From the NCBI RefSeq assembly GCF_003570715.1, contig NZ_QXXQ01000010.1, positions 62,001 through 126,000 of the forward strand: 64,000 bases of DNA, read 5' to 3'. The DNA is from Gemmobacter lutimaris (GTDB taxonomy: Bacteria; Pseudomonadota; Alphaproteobacteria; Rhodobacterales; Rhodobacteraceae). The notes under the pieces are model-generated. The model was not told the origin of the DNA. It made no database searches and worked only from the letters and a program-made list of their open reading frames with translations. Of the stretch, positions 45,338 to 54,297 are shown in pieces. Numbering within the stretch: position 1 is the stretch's first letter; the number at the start of each line of letters is the position of its first letter. A program made the position numbers and the translations under genes.

Positions 45338-46947
45338 TCCGACCGGGCGCGCAGGCCCTGCTTGCGCGCCCGCAGGTCATGACTGCGGGGCGCCGCCAAG
45401 GGCGCCTCGGCCAGCGCGCCCAGATCGGCGCGCCGCAGCTTCTGGGTCGAGGTCGTGGGCAGGCTGTCCACGAACACGACCACCCCCGGCACCTTGAAAT
45501 AGCTGAGCTGCGTCGCGCACCGGTCGAACACAGCCTGCGCCAGCGCCGCCTCGTCCTGCCCGGTCTTGGGCACGATGACGGCCAGAACCTCCTCGCCGCG
45601 CAGCGGCTCGGGCATGGCGACCACGGCAACCTGTGCGACACCGGCGCAAGAGGCCACCGCGCCCTCAACCTCGATGGCCGCAATATTCTCGCCCGAGCGG
45701 CGGATGATGTTCTTCTTGCGGTCGTTGAAGTAAAGCCGCCCCCCGGCGTCGCGGATCACCACATCTCCGGTATGGAACCAGCCGCCCGCCCATGCCTCCG
45801 CCGTGGCCTCGGCGTTCTTCAGATAGCCCGAGAACAGCCCCCGGCGCGGATCGTCCCCCGCCGCCCGCACCCAAAGCTCGCCCGGCGTTCCGTCGGGCAC
45901 ATCGGCGCCCATGTCATCGACCACGCGCGCCTCCATCGCCGGGCCGGGGCGCGCAGGGTTGCCGATGCAACGGCTGCCCAGAACGCGCGGCTCCTCCCAT
46001 GCGCACAGCACGCAGGCACCGCCGGTTTCCGTCATTGCCCAGCCTTCCAGCAGCGGCACACCATAGCGCGCTTCGAACACCGCATGGTGATCGGGATGCA
46101 CACCGCCACCCAGACCAAACCGCATCCCATGCGCGCGATCCTCGGGGCCTTCCGGCAGTTCCAGCAGGATGGCGGGCATGACGCCAAGATAGTGGAAGCA
46201 GGTCGCCCCCGTCTCTGCCGCCTCGTACCACCAGTTGCGGGGATGAAAGCGATCCACGATCACCTGCGCCCCGCCGGTGGTCAGCATCCCCATGAAGGAA
46301 TGGCCCGAGGCATTGACGTGAAACGCCGGCAGCGGCGTCATCAACCGCTCGGCCCAAGGACGCAGCGAGATCGCGCCGCCCTGCGCGGCATACCATCGTC
46401 CCCAGTTCAGGAAGTAAAGGTTCGACAGGATGCAGCCCTTGGGCTTGCCCGTCGTGCCAGAGGTATAGACCAGCGCCGCCTCGGCTTCCTCGCCCGTCTG
46501 GCCGCCGGGGGCAGCCGGGGCCGGGGGCGGCACCTCGCCGGGCCCGATCACCGGCAGGCCCAGCGGCGCGGCGGCGGTGCGGACATGACCCGCCCGCGCT
46601 TCCAGCGCAATCGCCAGAACCGCACCACTATGGCCCAGCACATAGCCGAACTCCTCGGCGCTGCCATCGGGGTTCAGCGGCACCGCGCTGATGCCAAGGC
46701 TGTTCAGCGCCAGCCAGTGCAGGAAATGCTCGGGCCGGTTTTCCAGCAGCAGCGCCACCCGATGTCCCGGCCCATAGCCCGCCGCCGCGAAGGCAGAGGC
46801 CAGCCGCGCCACTTCGGCCTGAACCTCGCCATAGCTCCAGCACGCTTTCGCGCCCCACAGCGCCTGAACCGAGGCAGGCAGCAGGAACAGCGGTGCATCG
46901 GGGCGTTCGGCGGCCTTTTCAGCCAGCAGCGCGGCAATCGTCGTCAT
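45331..46947 (-). CDS. AMP-dependent acyl-CoA ligase (class I adenylate-forming)
   Basis: 538 aa. The ATP/AMP loop is [12 protein letters not shown] (about 160-171), then GWAMTETGG (about 300), the hinge Asp in WFHTGDVVI, and [19 protein letters not shown]; the C-terminal Lys region is [11 protein letters not shown]. It activates a carboxylic acid to its CoA thioester. Its start overlaps the end of the LLM monooxygenase gene by 4 bp, so oxidation and activation are coupled. Similar to, but distinct from, the ligase at 52594. The substrate is unknown. Confidence 0.88.
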   Translation of the reverse strand: MTTIAALLAEKAAERPDAPLFLLPASVQALWGAKACWSYGEVQAEVARLASAFAAAGYGPGHRVALLLENRPEHFLHWLALNSLGISAVPLNPDGSAEEFGYVLGHSGAVLAIALEARAGHVRTAAAPLGLPVIGPGEVPPPAPAAPGGQTGEEAEAALVYTSGTTGKPKGCILSNLYFLNWGRWYAAQGGAISLRPWAERLMTPLPAFHVNASGHSFMGMLTTGGAQVIVDRFHPRNWWYEAAETGATCFHYLGVMPAILLELPEGPEDRAHGMRFGLGGGVHPDHHAVFEARYGVPLLEGWAMTETGGACVLCAWEEPRVLGSRCIGNPARPGPAMEARVVDDMGADVPDGTPGELWVRAAGDDPRRGLFSGYLKNAEATAEAWAGGWFHTGDVVIRDAGGRLYFNDRKKNIIRRSGENIAAIEVEGAVASCAGVAQVAVVAMPEPLRGEEVLAVIVPKTGQDEAALAQAVFDRCATQLSYFKVPGVVVFVDSLPTTSTQKLRRADLGALAEAPLAAPRSHDLRARKQGLRARSDQ

Positions 46948-48035
46948 GTGCGCAGACCCGCCTTTTGCAGAAGCGGCAGAACCCTGTCGCAGAAATAGGG
47001 CAGTTCATACAGGTAGTTGGCGAAGGACAGCGCAATCCCGGCATAGCCCTGTTCGGAAATCGCCTTCATTTCCTCGACGATCTTTTCCGGCGTGCCGACC
47101 AGCGGATAGCTGCCCGCCCCACCGGCAAAACGCTTGCGATAGCGGTCATAGGCATCGGCGTCGTGGGAATGCGAGAATTCCTTCTTGCCGGCCATATGCT
47201 GATCGACGGCCTCCTTATCCGCCAGTGTCACGGCATAGCGTTCGTAATACTCTTCCGCTTCGGCCTGCGTTTCGCGGCAGACCACATGACAGACGGTATA
47301 ACAGCCAACATCACGGCCTACCTTTTCGGCGCGGCCGCGAATATCCGCGACATGCTTGCCTGCCTCGGCAATCTCGGTGAATGTTGTGAACAGATATTCA
47401 CAATGCGCCGCCGCGAAGTCGCGGCCGGGGCCACCGAAAGCCGCGTTCATCGTCACCGGACGCGGAGATTGCAGGCTAGCGGGGCGACTGACCGCCTGTT
47501 TCAGCTGGTAGAAATCACCGTTGAAATCAATCGGCCCCTCGGCGGCATAGACCTGCTCGATTATCTGCAGCCATTCCGAGGCCTGATCATAGCCCTTTTC
47601 CACCAGCGGGATGTTGAACATCCCGAATTCCTTCGGGTTCCAGCCGCAGACGATGTTCAGCCCGGCCCGCCCGCCCGAGATATGGTCTACCGTCGCCAGC
47701 GCCTTGGCGGCGTAAAGCGGATGCACGATCGGCACATGCACCGTCATGAACAGCCCGATCCGCTGCGTCGCCGCCGCAAGCCCCGCCGCCCAGGTGAAGG
47801 TCTCATACGACCATTCGCGCACCTTGTTCTTGCCGCCGAACCCGGCCCAGCGGGCGATAGGCAGGAAGAAATCAATCCCCGCGCGGTCAGCGATCTGCGC
47901 AGCCGACAGGTTGTCATTCCACAGCGCGCGCCAGCGTTCGGGCACATCGGTTATCGCCAGCCCGCCGTCGGCATTGGCCGCAAAGATACCGAGCTTCAGC
48001 TTGTTGGGGCCTTTCAAGGGATGCAGTCGCGTCAT
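46944..48035 (-). CDS. LLM-class flavin-dependent monooxygenase (RutA-like)
   Basis: 363 aa from the ATG at 48035. Bacterial luciferase-like barrel with LGIFAANADGGLAIT, RAGIDFFLPIARWAGFGGK, HPLYAAKALATVDHISGGRAGLNIVCGWNPKEF and a C-terminal GTPEKIVEEM. Layout and key blocks resemble RutA (pyrimidine ring opening) and dimethylsulfone monooxygenase. It uses FMNH2 and O2, so a flavin reductase must come from elsewhere. The substrate may be a heterocyclic or amide compound; this is inference. Confidence 0.85.
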   Translation of the reverse strand: MTRLHPLKGPNKLKLGIFAANADGGLAITDVPERWRALWNDNLSAAQIADRAGIDFFLPIARWAGFGGKNKVREWSYETFTWAAGLAAATQRIGLFMTVHVPIVHPLYAAKALATVDHISGGRAGLNIVCGWNPKEFGMFNIPLVEKGYDQASEWLQIIEQVYAAEGPIDFNGDFYQLKQAVSRPASLQSPRPVTMNAAFGGPGRDFAAAHCEYLFTTFTEIAEAGKHVADIRGRAEKVGRDVGCYTVCHVVCRETQAEAEEYYERYAVTLADKEAVDQHMAGKKEFSHSHDADAYDRYRKRFAGGAGSYPLVGTPEKIVEEMKAISEQGYAGIALSFANYLYELPYFCDRVLPLLQKAGLRT

Positions 48036-48117
48036 CGGAGCCTCGTTAAAAAGGCGGCTGACCATAGGTCAGTCGGTCAGGGGGAATGGAGGCGCGCGTC
48101 GGGATCAGACTAGAGAC

Positions 48118-48154
48118 TGTGGTCAATATTTCAAGTATGAAATACATGACCACA
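48118..48154. promoter_or_regulatory. Two-tier inverted repeat upstream of the monooxygenase gene
   Basis: TGTGGTCA (48118-48125) and TGACCACA (48147-48154) flank an inner inverted repeat TATTTCA (48127-48133)/TGAAATA (48138-48144). The arms nearly share a centre and read as an operator or a strong hairpin, 9 bp after the racemase-fold gene stop and 83 bp before the monooxygenase start. No T-run supports a terminator. Confidence 0.65.
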
Positions 48155-48162
48155 GCGGTTTA

Positions 48163-48951
48163 TCAGCCGCGCCGGAAGCCCTGCGCCGCAAGCTGGCGGA
48201 AATCGCCCATCGCCTGTTCCGGCGCGCGGCAGCAATGCGGTCCTCGGTTCGGCTCCAGCCCGTTCAGCCGGTGTAGCCGCACCTGCATTTCCGCCTGCAT
48301 CAGCGCGACGGCAGCGCAGTTCACCACCGGCGCGGCGCCGACTTTCAGCCCGTATTCACCGCCGATCAGCAGCCCCGGCAACACGCCCGCCGGCACGATG
48401 ACATCGGCGCCACCTTCCACCATCGGTTCGGCCACCTTGCGGAAGCCGTCGATCATCCGCGCCTTCGCCACCTCGTCGCCCGCGAAGGCGGCCGAGAAAT
48501 CCGACGGCAGAATGTTCAACCCGGCGATATGGCTGATCCGGTGGCCAAGGCCGTAAAGATCGGCCTGTTCGCGGTGCATGTTGCGGTAAACGTCGTCCAG
48601 CGAGACCAGCGCGATCATCCGCCCCAGCTGCGCCGCCAGATGCAGCGTCGCCTCGCCGGTGCCGATGACCGGGATGCCCACCGCCGATTTCAGCTCGTAA
48701 AGGCCGGGGTCCTGAAAATGCCCCATGACGATGGCGTCATAGCCGTCGGCCTCGGCCTGAATGCCCTGATCCACCGCCTGCACGGCGCAGCGGAACTCTG
48801 ACAGTCGACCGAAGCCGCGGTCGGGGGGCGAGATGCCATGCACCTCGACCGTGGTGCCGGGGCTGGCGATCTCGTTCAGATAGGACGAGAGCTTCGCCAG
48901 ATAGGCCGCGCTGGCCGTGGCGTCGATGAAACTTTGCCAGTAGATGCGCAT
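48163..48951 (-). CDS. Asp/Glu racemase-superfamily protein (hydantoin racemase-like)
   Basis: 262 aa. Two-domain racemase fold: N-terminal RIYWQSFIDATASAAYLAKLSSYLN, GHFQDPGLYELKSAVGIPVIGTGEATLHLA and GADVIVPAGVLPGLLIGGEYGLKVG. In hydantoin racemases the first catalytic Cys precedes FGDPGL and the second follows the VIVLG segment; here they are His and Gly. So racemase activity in the usual way is unlikely. Starts 1 bp after the cyclase gene stop, so translated with it. Role unknown. Confidence 0.8.
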   Translation of the reverse strand: MRIYWQSFIDATASAAYLAKLSSYLNEIASPGTTVEVHGISPPDRGFGRLSEFRCAVQAVDQGIQAEADGYDAIVMGHFQDPGLYELKSAVGIPVIGTGEATLHLAAQLGRMIALVSLDDVYRNMHREQADLYGLGHRISHIAGLNILPSDFSAAFAGDEVAKARMIDGFRKVAEPMVEGGADVIVPAGVLPGLLIGGEYGLKVGAAPVVNCAAVALMQAEMQVRLHRLNGLEPNRGPHCCRAPEQAMGDFRQLAAQGFRRG

Positions 48952-49731
48952 TCATCCCTCCTTCGGGATCAGGGCCAGCACCCGCAGCGGGCTGCCCGAA
49001 CCTTCATGAACCTTCAGCGGCGCGGCGAGGATCACCGCCCCGGTCGGCGGCAGGCGGTCCAGCGCGGCAAGGCATTGCAGCCCGTAGCGCCCCGCGCCAT
49101 GCAGATAGTGATGCGCGGGATAGGGCGGCGTCAGATGCCCGCCCTGCCCGGCATCGGTGCCGATGGTTTCGGTGCCGAAGCCAAGGATGCCGCGCTCCTC
49201 GACCAGCCAGCGCATCACCGCGGCATCGGGGCCGGGGGTATGGGCGCCATCGTCGCGCAGGTTGGCATAAGCCGCGCCCTGCCGTTTCGACCAGTCGCTC
49301 CGCATCAGCACCCAGGCGCGCGCCGGGATGCGACCGTGTTTCGCCTCCCATGCCTCGACATGGGCGATGGTCAGCAGGAAATCCGGGTCGGCGCTTTCCA
49401 CCGAGCAGTCGATCACACAGGCCGGGGCAATCATATCCGCCACCGGCAGGGTATCGACCGTGTTCAGCGGCAGGTCGCGGCCGGTGAACCAATGCACAGG
49501 CGCATCAAAATGTGTGCCGGTATGTTCGCCGAAGCTGAGATTGTTCCAATACCACGCCGGGCCATTGGCATCGTAACGCGAGATGCGTTCGATCCGCACC
49601 GGGGCCGAGGCGCCAAATTCCGGCGGCAGCACGATGGTGGGGCTGTCCTCGCGCAGGGTCTGCGTCAGGTCCACCACCTCCACCACGCCGGAACCGAGCG
49701 CCGAGACAAGCAAGGTCAACGGATTGGTCAT
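48952..49731 (-). CDS. Cyclase-family (KynB/isatin-hydrolase-like) metal hydrolase
   Basis: 259 aa from the ATG at 49731. The family metal-binding motif H-x-G-T-H-x-D-x-P-x-H is present as EHTGTHFDAPVHW (about 75-87), followed by ACVIDCSVES and a C-terminal AALDRLPPTGAVILAAPLKVHEGSGSP. Members hydrolyse amides such as N-formylkynurenine or isatin. It ends next to the racemase-fold gene and begins 11 bp after the DUF35-SDR gene. Confidence 0.85.
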   Translation of the reverse strand: MTNPLTLLVSALGSGVVEVVDLTQTLREDSPTIVLPPEFGASAPVRIERISRYDANGPAWYWNNLSFGEHTGTHFDAPVHWFTGRDLPLNTVDTLPVADMIAPACVIDCSVESADPDFLLTIAHVEAWEAKHGRIPARAWVLMRSDWSKRQGAAYANLRDDGAHTPGPDAAVMRWLVEERGILGFGTETIGTDAGQGGHLTPPYPAHHYLHGAGRYGLQCLAALDRLPPTGAVILAAPLKVHEGSGSPLRVLALIPKEG

Positions 49732-49741
49732 GCGATGCTCC

Positions 49742-50977
49742 TCATCCCTGCCGCATTTCGCGTTCGACCGCCTTGGGGTTGGCAGCCAGCCGGGCCTGAA
49801 TGTCCTTGGCGACATCGCCCACGAACATTTCCTCCAGCCCGCGTTTCAGCCCGGATACGGCGGCAGAGGCAACAGCCGCGCCGCCGACCTTCGGCTGCGG
49901 CCAGGTCTGGAACCAGTCACTGTCTGTCGGGCCACAAAACAGGTTCAGAAGCTTCACTCCGCCCTGTGCCAGATCAGCCCGCAGGCTGTGCGACCAGGCC
50001 AGCGCCGCCGCCTGCGCCGCCGACCAGCCGGCCAGCGCCGGCGAAGGCGCCAGCGCATGCACCGACAGCAGGTTGACCCAGGCCGCCGCCCCGGTCGGCC
50101 CGTCGGCGCCGCGCCCGATCATCGCGGGGGCCAGCGCCTGTGCCAGCCGCATCGGGTCAAAGACCACCGCCTCCATCGCGTCGCGCGTGGCGGTCAGGCT
50201 GCCCCCCAGCGCGCCACCGGGGCGCATATGATCGGCGGTATTGATCACGATCTCGGTCTTGCCGCCGTAGTCGCGCACATGATCGGCGACAGACCGTTCC
50301 GAGCCCAGATCCAGCGGCACCACGCTCACGCCCGGCAGGGCGGTCAGCTTCTCCGCCGCAAAGGGCTTCCACGCCTCGGGCAGGCCCAGCCGCACCTCGC
50401 GCGCGCCCGCCGCCACCAGCGCCTTTGCCAGCGCCGGAGCGGCGAAGCTGCGCGCATCGGTGATCAGCACCCGGCGATGCAGGGGATCGGCGGTCATTTC
50501 CCGCCATTGCGGATCGGTCATCGGATCGGCCCCCTTCTGTTCCGGCCCCGCATAAAGCACCGCCTGCCCGGCACGGTCCAGCATCAGCGCCAGCCGCACC
50601 CGCGACCCGGCAATGCCTTCGGGATGCAGATGCACCAGCGCAGTCGGCCCGGCATCCATTTTCACCAGCCCCACCCGCCAGGGCGCGCGCTCGCGGAAGT
50701 AATTGTCGGCGGGCACCTCGGCGGTGGTCTGTGACAGGACGGTGGCACCCGCCGGTGCCTCTACCATCTCGATCCGCGCCGACAGGCAGTCGGGACAGGC
50801 CTCGCGCACCGGGAAGTGGAAGGTGCCACAAGCGGCACAGCGCGGCAGGGCAAAGCGCCCCTCGGCGGCGGCAGCGGTCAGGTGATGCGCCGCACGGCTG
50901 CGCTGGCCCGGCGGCAACAGCGGCAGCCGCGTGCGTTTCAGCGGATCTTTGCGACGCGGTGGTTGAAGCGGAGCCAT
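49742..50977 (-). CDS. DUF35 OB-fold/zinc-ribbon protein fused to a short-chain dehydrogenase-like domain
   Basis: 411 aa from the ATG at 50977 (TGATG overlap with the thiolase-like gene). Residues about 25-150 form a DUF35 unit: zinc-ribbon Cys in PRCAACGTFHFPVREACPDC, then an OB fold (PWRVGLVKMDAGPTALVHLHP). From about 165 to the end is a Rossmann/SDR-like domain (RVLITDARSFAAPALAKALVAAGA, NTADHMRPGGALG, VNLLSVHALAPSPALAGWSAAQAAAL); the normal catalytic Tyr-x3-Lys is not obvious (SVHALAPSPALAGWSAAQAA has Trp and no Lys). DUF35 proteins pair with thiolase-like proteins, and one is encoded immediately upstream. Confidence 0.82.
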   Translation of the reverse strand: MAPLQPPRRKDPLKRTRLPLLPPGQRSRAAHHLTAAAAEGRFALPRCAACGTFHFPVREACPDCLSARIEMVEAPAGATVLSQTTAEVPADNYFRERAPWRVGLVKMDAGPTALVHLHPEGIAGSRVRLALMLDRAGQAVLYAGPEQKGADPMTDPQWREMTADPLHRRVLITDARSFAAPALAKALVAAGAREVRLGLPEAWKPFAAEKLTALPGVSVVPLDLGSERSVADHVRDYGGKTEIVINTADHMRPGGALGGSLTATRDAMEAVVFDPMRLAQALAPAMIGRGADGPTGAAAWVNLLSVHALAPSPALAGWSAAQAAALAWSHSLRADLAQGGVKLLNLFCGPTDSDWFQTWPQPKVGGAAVASAAVSGLKRGLEEMFVGDVAKDIQARLAANPKAVEREMRQG

Positions 50978-52146
50978 CACGCGCCCTCCCCGCCAAGGAT
51001 CACTGCGCCCGAGCCAAGCCCCCGGTCGAAGTTGATCATGCCAAAGCCCGAGGCCAGACCGCGTTTCGCACCCGAAACCTGCGTCGGCCCGGCTTGTCCG
51101 GTGACCTGCCGTAGCACCTCGACAATGCCCATGTGCCCGCCACCGCAACCCGCCTGCCCGGCCGACAACTGCCCGCCACAGGTGTTATGCGGAAAATCCC
51201 CGGCGATGGTGAAATCATGCGCCTGCACGAAATCGGACGCCTCGCCCTTCTTGCAAAAGCCCAGATCCTCGAACTGCATCATGCAGACGAAGGGGTAATC
51301 GTCATAGGTGTTCACGACGTCGATCCCCGTTGGCGTGGTGCCCGCCATGGCGTAAAGCTCTGGCATGTCCTTCGCCCAGCCGCCGCGCATCTGCACCGGG
51401 TCTTCGGCAAAGGCATTGTGCCGTTCAATACTGCCCAGAAGATGCGCATAGGGCAGGCCCTGCGCCTTCGCGGTTGCCTCGCGCATCACCAGAAACGCCT
51501 CGGCCCCCGCGCAGGGCATCACGCAATCGAACAGGTGGATCGGCGGCGCGATAGCGCGGGCCTCCAGATATTGCGCCAGGGTCAGCGGTTTCTTCATCAG
51601 CGCATTGGGGTTCTTCAACGCATTGTCCCGCATGGCGACGCAGAGCTTGCCGAAATCCTCGCGCGTTGCGCCGGTCTGGGCCATGTAGTTCTGGCAGATC
51701 AGCGCGAAAGACACATTCGGCCCGCCCGCCCCATAGGGATAGACGGCATCCTGCGAGAAGCGGCTGAAATTCTCCAGCCCGTAGCGGAAAGTATGCACGC
51801 CGTTGGTTTCGGCGGCGACGCAGGCCACCACATCGGCATCGCCCATCTGCACCGCCCGCGCAGCGCGGCGGAGGCTGACAACCCCCGCCACCCCGCCCAG
51901 CGGCACGAAATCCAGAAAGCGCGGCGACAGGCCGAAATGCTGGGTCAGGCCGATGGCACTGTCCGGCGCGGCGGAAAAGCTGGCGAAGGAAAAGCCGTCG
52001 AAGTCCCGATGGCTCATCCCCGCGCCCGCAGCCAGCGCAGCCAGCGCCCGCCCGGCCCACCAGGCGGTGCTTTCGACCGAATAGCGCTGATAGGGCACCG
52101 TCACCGGCACCGTCAGCACGACATCCTCATACCCGCGCCGCGCCAT
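50977..52146 (-). CDS. Thiolase-like (SCP2/lipid-transfer type) acyl-CoA enzyme lacking the N-terminal catalytic Cys
   Basis: 389 aa. The region where thiolases have the acyl-accepting Cys (N-x-C-x-x-G) reads PLGGVAGVVSLRRAARAV, so Cys is replaced by Gly. The C-terminal loop reads NTCGGQLSAGQAGCGGGHMGIVE, with GHMG for GHPxG. Such proteins, when partnered with a DUF35 protein, act as acyl-CoA retro-aldolases (Ltp2-ChsH2 in steroid degradation) or acyltransferases. Joined to DUF35-SDR by a 1-nt overlap. Confidence 0.85.
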   Translation of the reverse strand: MARRGYEDVVLTVPVTVPYQRYSVESTAWWAGRALAALAAGAGMSHRDFDGFSFASFSAAPDSAIGLTQHFGLSPRFLDFVPLGGVAGVVSLRRAARAVQMGDADVVACVAAETNGVHTFRYGLENFSRFSQDAVYPYGAGGPNVSFALICQNYMAQTGATREDFGKLCVAMRDNALKNPNALMKKPLTLAQYLEARAIAPPIHLFDCVMPCAGAEAFLVMREATAKAQGLPYAHLLGSIERHNAFAEDPVQMRGGWAKDMPELYAMAGTTPTGIDVVNTYDDYPFVCMMQFEDLGFCKKGEASDFVQAHDFTIAGDFPHNTCGGQLSAGQAGCGGGHMGIVEVLRQVTGQAGPTQVSGAKRGLASGFGMINFDRGLGSGAVILGGEGA

Positions 52147-52150
52147 CCGG

Positions 52151-52576
52151 TCAGACCAGCGTCAGCGTCACGTCGATATTGCCGCGCGTCGCATTGGAAT
52201 AGGGGCACCGCTGATGCGCGCCCTCCACGATTTCCTGCGCCAGCGCCGGCTCGACACCCGGCAGGTGGATGATCAGTTCCACCGTCAGGCCATAGCCGGT
52301 GGGCACCGGCCCCATTCCGACCTTGGCAGTCACCTTCAGGTCATCCGGCAGGCTGACTTTCTTCTGCCGCCCCACCAGCTTCAGCGCGCCGATGAAACAG
52401 GCCGAATAGCCCGCCGCGAACAGCTCTTCGGGGTTGGTGCCTTCGCCGCCCGGACCGCCCAGTTCCTTCGGGATGGTCAGCGCCAGCGGGAAGCTGCCGT
52501 CAGGGCGGCTGGACGTGCCCTGACGTCCGGCGGTCGAGGTCATTTCAGCCGTATAGAGGATTTTCTCGGGGGTCAT
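52151..52576 (-). CDS. ohr: Ohr-type organic hydroperoxide reductase
   Basis: 141 aa from the ATG at 52576, which has AAAGGA upstream; the ATG at 52597 is weaker. OsmC/Ohr fold with both redox Cys in AAGYSACFIGAL (about 57) and RCPYSNATRGNI (about 122). It reduces fatty-acid and aromatic hydroperoxides using dihydrolipoamide. Embedded between thiolase-like and ligase genes, it may protect against peroxides from the flavin monooxygenase chemistry. That link is inference. Confidence 0.92.
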   Translation of the reverse strand: MTPEKILYTAEMTSTAGRQGTSSRPDGSFPLALTIPKELGGPGGEGTNPEELFAAGYSACFIGALKLVGRQKKVSLPDDLKVTAKVGMGPVPTGYGLTVELIIHLPGVEPALAQEIVEGAHQRCPYSNATRGNIDVTLTLV

Positions 52577-52593
52577 TCGCGTGTCCTTTCCTG

Positions 52594-54201
52594 TCATGCC
52601 TTCTTGCGCAGCGCGGTCTTTTCCGACCTCAGATCGAAGGCGCGGCCCGATGCCACCGCCTCGGCCGCATCAGATTTCAGCACGCCGCGCAAAAGCTTGT
52701 TGGTCGAGCTGACCGGCAGAGCCTTGGTATAGGCAAGCCAGCCGGGCAGCTTGTGGTAACTCAGCTTCGCCGCCAGACGTTCCAGCAGCGCATTTGCAGC
52801 GGCAGCGTCGGCGGCAGCTTCCGTCACCACGAAAGCAAACACCTCTTCGCCGCGCGTGTCATCGGTAACCGGCGTGACGGCAGCGGTTTTCACCGCCGGA
52901 TCGGCGATCAGTGCCATCTCCACCTCCAGCGCCGAGATATTCTCACCCGACCGCCGCACGATGCTTTTCTTGCGATCGACGAAATAGAACCGGCCTTCGG
53001 CATCGACGCTCATCACATCGCCGGTATGGAACCAACCGCCCTCCCAGGCCTCGCCCGTGGCCTTTTCATCGCCCAGATAGCCAGTGAAGAACCCCTTGCG
53101 CGGGTCGTCGCCCTTGGCCCGCACCCACAATTCGCCGGGGGTGCCGGTGGGCACATCGCGGCCCTCGTCATCCACCAGCCGCCAGTCCATGCCACTGCGC
53201 GCGACACCGATGCAGCGCTGGCCGGGCGGGCAATCGACGCCGAAGGTGCAGGTGACGCCGGTGCCGCCTGTTTCGGTCATCGCCCAGCCTTCAAGGATCG
53301 GCAGGCCATAGCGCCGCTCGAATTCAATCTTGTGCGCGGCATCGACGCCGGGACTGAAGGCAAAGCGCGCCTTATGCGCGGTTTCGGCCGGGTGGGGCGG
53401 TAGTTGCAGCAGGATCGCCGGAATGACGCCCAGAGCATGCACGATGGTCGCGCCGCTGTCGGCCACCGTCTGCCACCAGCGCGAGGCGTGGAAGCGGTCA
53501 AGCGCGACGATGCAGCCGCCGACGACCATCATCCCGACCGCCGTGCAGCCCAGCGCATTCATGTGGAAGAACGGCAGCGGCGTCAGCGAAACCTCGCAAT
53601 CCTCCGCCAGCCCGCCCATCCCTTCGGTCGAGACATACCAGTCGGCGACATTCATGAAATAGTAGTTCGACAGGATGCAGGCTTTCGGCATCCCGGTGCT
53701 GCCCGAGGTGAACAGCAGTGCGCATTCGTCGCCCGGCTGGCCTTCGGCGGCGGGGCGGGTTGCCTTCGCAGGCGGGATGGCTGCGCCGGGATGGCTGCGC
53801 GGCATATCCTCGGGGCACCCGGCCAGCACCAGCGCGTCGAATTCGGGTAGCGCCACCATCAGTTCTGCCTGCGATTTCTCCATCTGATAGCGCAGCTCGT
53901 CGGGGCGCATATCGGCATTCACCGGCACGATGGAGGCGCCAAGCGCATTCAGCGCCAGCCAGTGAAACAGGAACTCCGGCCGATTCTGCAAGATCAACGC
54001 GACGCGCGACCCATGGCCGTAACCCGCCGCCGCATAGCCCGCGCGCAGGGCAGCAATCTGCTCCGCCGCCGCGCCGTAAGTATAGCTGAACCCTTCCGGC
54101 GCATACGGCAGGCCCGCGCTGGCCGGGGCCATGACGAAGGGCAGATCTGGGCGGGTTTTCGCCTTGCGGTCGAAGGCATGAAAGGGCGTCGGCAGCAGCA
54201 T
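52594..54201 (-). CDS. AMP-dependent acyl-CoA ligase, paralogue of the one at 45331
   Basis: 535 aa from the ATG at 54201. AMP loop FTSGSTGMPKACILS (about 165), [20 protein letters not shown], and RKKSIVRRSGENISALEVE, with LPVSSTNKLLRG near the C-terminus. It shares extended identity with the 45331 ligase (e.g. GTPELWVRA-type and FHTGDV regions), indicating duplication and divergence. First gene of the minus-strand operon that runs to the racemase-fold gene, divergent from LysR across 96 bp with a 21-bp palindrome. Confidence 0.88.
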   Translation of the reverse strand: MLLPTPFHAFDRKAKTRPDLPFVMAPASAGLPYAPEGFSYTYGAAAEQIAALRAGYAAAGYGHGSRVALILQNRPEFLFHWLALNALGASIVPVNADMRPDELRYQMEKSQAELMVALPEFDALVLAGCPEDMPRSHPGAAIPPAKATRPAAEGQPGDECALLFTSGSTGMPKACILSNYYFMNVADWYVSTEGMGGLAEDCEVSLTPLPFFHMNALGCTAVGMMVVGGCIVALDRFHASRWWQTVADSGATIVHALGVIPAILLQLPPHPAETAHKARFAFSPGVDAAHKIEFERRYGLPILEGWAMTETGGTGVTCTFGVDCPPGQRCIGVARSGMDWRLVDDEGRDVPTGTPGELWVRAKGDDPRKGFFTGYLGDEKATGEAWEGGWFHTGDVMSVDAEGRFYFVDRKKSIVRRSGENISALEVEMALIADPAVKTAAVTPVTDDTRGEEVFAFVVTEAAADAAAANALLERLAAKLSYHKLPGWLAYTKALPVSSTNKLLRGVLKSDAAEAVASGRAFDLRSEKTALRKKA

Positions 54202-54271
54202 GGGCACCTCTGTTCTTTCGATCAGCTTAGGGGCCGTTGTCCCATCGTTCCAATTCAATTGCCTTGTCGGA

Positions 54272-54292
54272 TTGATAGCAGTTTACTATCAA
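54272..54292. promoter_or_regulatory. LysR-type operator palindrome
   Basis: TTGATAG (54272-54278) and CTATCAA (54286-54292) form a perfect 7-bp inverted repeat around 7 bp, with T-N11-A spacing inside. It lies 6 bp before the lysR ATG and between divergent genes, the classical layout for a LysR regulator. Confidence 0.75.
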
Positions 54293-54297
54293 AACTC

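Noticed and set aside
45067-46998. Plus-strand frame of 643 codons over fba and the ligase
   Set aside because: Shadow of the minus-strand ligase and out of frame with fba; no motifs.
48118-48154. Rho-independent terminator for the racemase-fold gene
   Set aside because: The stem is AT-containing and is not followed by a T-run on the minus strand; kept as operator or hairpin instead.
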